This document shows, piece by piece, positions 6,124 to 6,343 of a stretch of 6,343 bases of DNA; position 1 is the first letter of the stretch; each line of letters starts with the position of its first letter. Source of the DNA: Desulfobacteraceae bacterium. Its GTDB lineage: Bacteria; Desulfobacterota; DSM-4660; Desulfatiglandales; B25-G16. The notes beneath the pieces were generated by a model. The model was not told the origin of the DNA and made no database searches. It saw nothing but the letters and a program-made list of their open reading frames with translations. The stretch spans positions 1 to 6,343 of the forward strand of contig JAPVWE010000082.1 in assembly GCA_028572035.1 (NCBI GenBank), written 5' to 3'. The position numbers and the translations under genes are program-made.

Positions 6124-6295
6124 TTGCCAGACCTAAAAGGGAAAAGAAAAACCTTATGTCTTGGTCAGGTTATGCCGGGCAACCGGAATAATACTGTCGG
6201 CAATCTCTCTACGAAGTGCAATGGTGTTTATTGGGGTAAAACTGGCGTTCTTAGGTCTGACAACCCCGTTGAGACGGGATTTGATCTAGATTGCC
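6124..6295. other. Structured, repeat-like upstream stretch with no convincing gene
   Basis: Two long-range inverted repeats cross each other: TTGCCAGACCTAA (6124-6136) with TTAGGTCTGACAA (6251-6263, one mismatch), and GGCAATCT (6199-6206) with AGATTGCC (6288-6295, perfect). A local hairpin CCCGT/ACGGG (6265-6269, 6274-6278) lies between them. Both strands are open over much of it: the plus strand from ATG 6172 to the window end without a stop, and the minus strand for 43 codons (6285-6157) ending at TAA 6156-6154 with no ATG. The minus translation ends plausibly (REIADSIIPVARHNLTKT), but neither product is one I recognise. It could be a dispersed repeat, a small RNA, or a gene remnant. Confidence 0.35.
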
Positions 6296-6324
6296 TCTCA
6301 GCCCCGCCAAGGCAGGAATCAATA

Positions 6325-6343
6325 CTCTGTGTTCTTTGTGTTC
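6325..6343. repeat. Short tandem CTCTGTGTT/CTTTGTGTT at the window edge
   Basis: Two nine-base units, CTCTGTGTT (6325-6333) and CTTTGTGTT (6334-6342), follow each other and run off the window, so the array may be longer. They share the CTTTGTG core with the repeat at 5066-5081. Confidence 0.5.

Noticed and set aside
6172..6343. Plus-strand frame from ATG 6172 open to the window end as a gene start
   Set aside because: No Shine-Dalgarno, and its distal part is translated from the CTTTGTGTT repeat (LCVLCV), which suggests repeat-derived openness; kept only as part of the structured region.

Overview
The window carries a compact bacterial gene block read almost entirely from the minus strand. 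In transcription order (right to left) it holds a very acidic low-complexity protein, valyl-tRNA synthetase (valS), quinolinate phosphoribosyltransferase (nadC), a Sir2-family NAD-dependent deacylase, and a small membrane-anchored hypothetical protein. At the far left a plus-strand gene ends at base 102. It is only a 33-codon tail, but it reads as the C-terminus of a YegS/diacylglycerol-kinase-like lipid kinase, so the left edge is a convergent gene junction.

Organism: bacterial type valS with HMGH and KMSKS motifs, Shine-Dalgarno sites, the de novo NAD enzyme NadC overlapping valS by 4 bases, and an acidic protein whose C-terminal helices look like those common in Deltaproteobacteria-type proteins. 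Together these suggest a Gram-negative, possibly anaerobic bacterium of the Desulfobacterota/Nitrospirota sort. That placement is inference from gene order and style; no rRNA or marker phylogeny is available here.

Layout: 1-102 lipid-kinase tail (+); 103-203 convergent spacer with a hairpin; 204-539 small membrane protein (-); 578-1324 Sir2 (-); 1325-1480 spacer with a nested inverted repeat and a possible promoter; 1481-2320 nadC (-); 2317-4965 valS (-); 4966-5109 spacer with an imperfect 18-bp inverted repeat; 5110-6006 acidic protein (-) with a 102-bp tandem duplication; 6007-6343 leader and upstream region with a good sigma70-like promoter and, further up, a structured, repeat-like stretch with no convincing gene.

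How the genes fit together: valS and nadC are translationally coupled (GTGA overlap). NadC makes nicotinate mononucleotide on the way to NAD, and the Sir2 enzyme next to it consumes NAD while removing acyl groups from lysines, so NAD synthesis and NAD-dependent deacylation sit side by side. The acidic protein has the general layout of PopZ-like polar scaffold proteins (disordered acidic linker plus a C-terminal helical module). This is the most interesting lead in the window, although still an architecture-level inference. The three larger spacers contain short word-like repeats (CTGCGTCC/CTGTGTCC, TTCCGAATTCCG, CTTTGTGCC/CTTTGTGTT), three of them arranged as inverted repeats. I see no CRISPR array, tRNA, rRNA, transposase or clear defence system.
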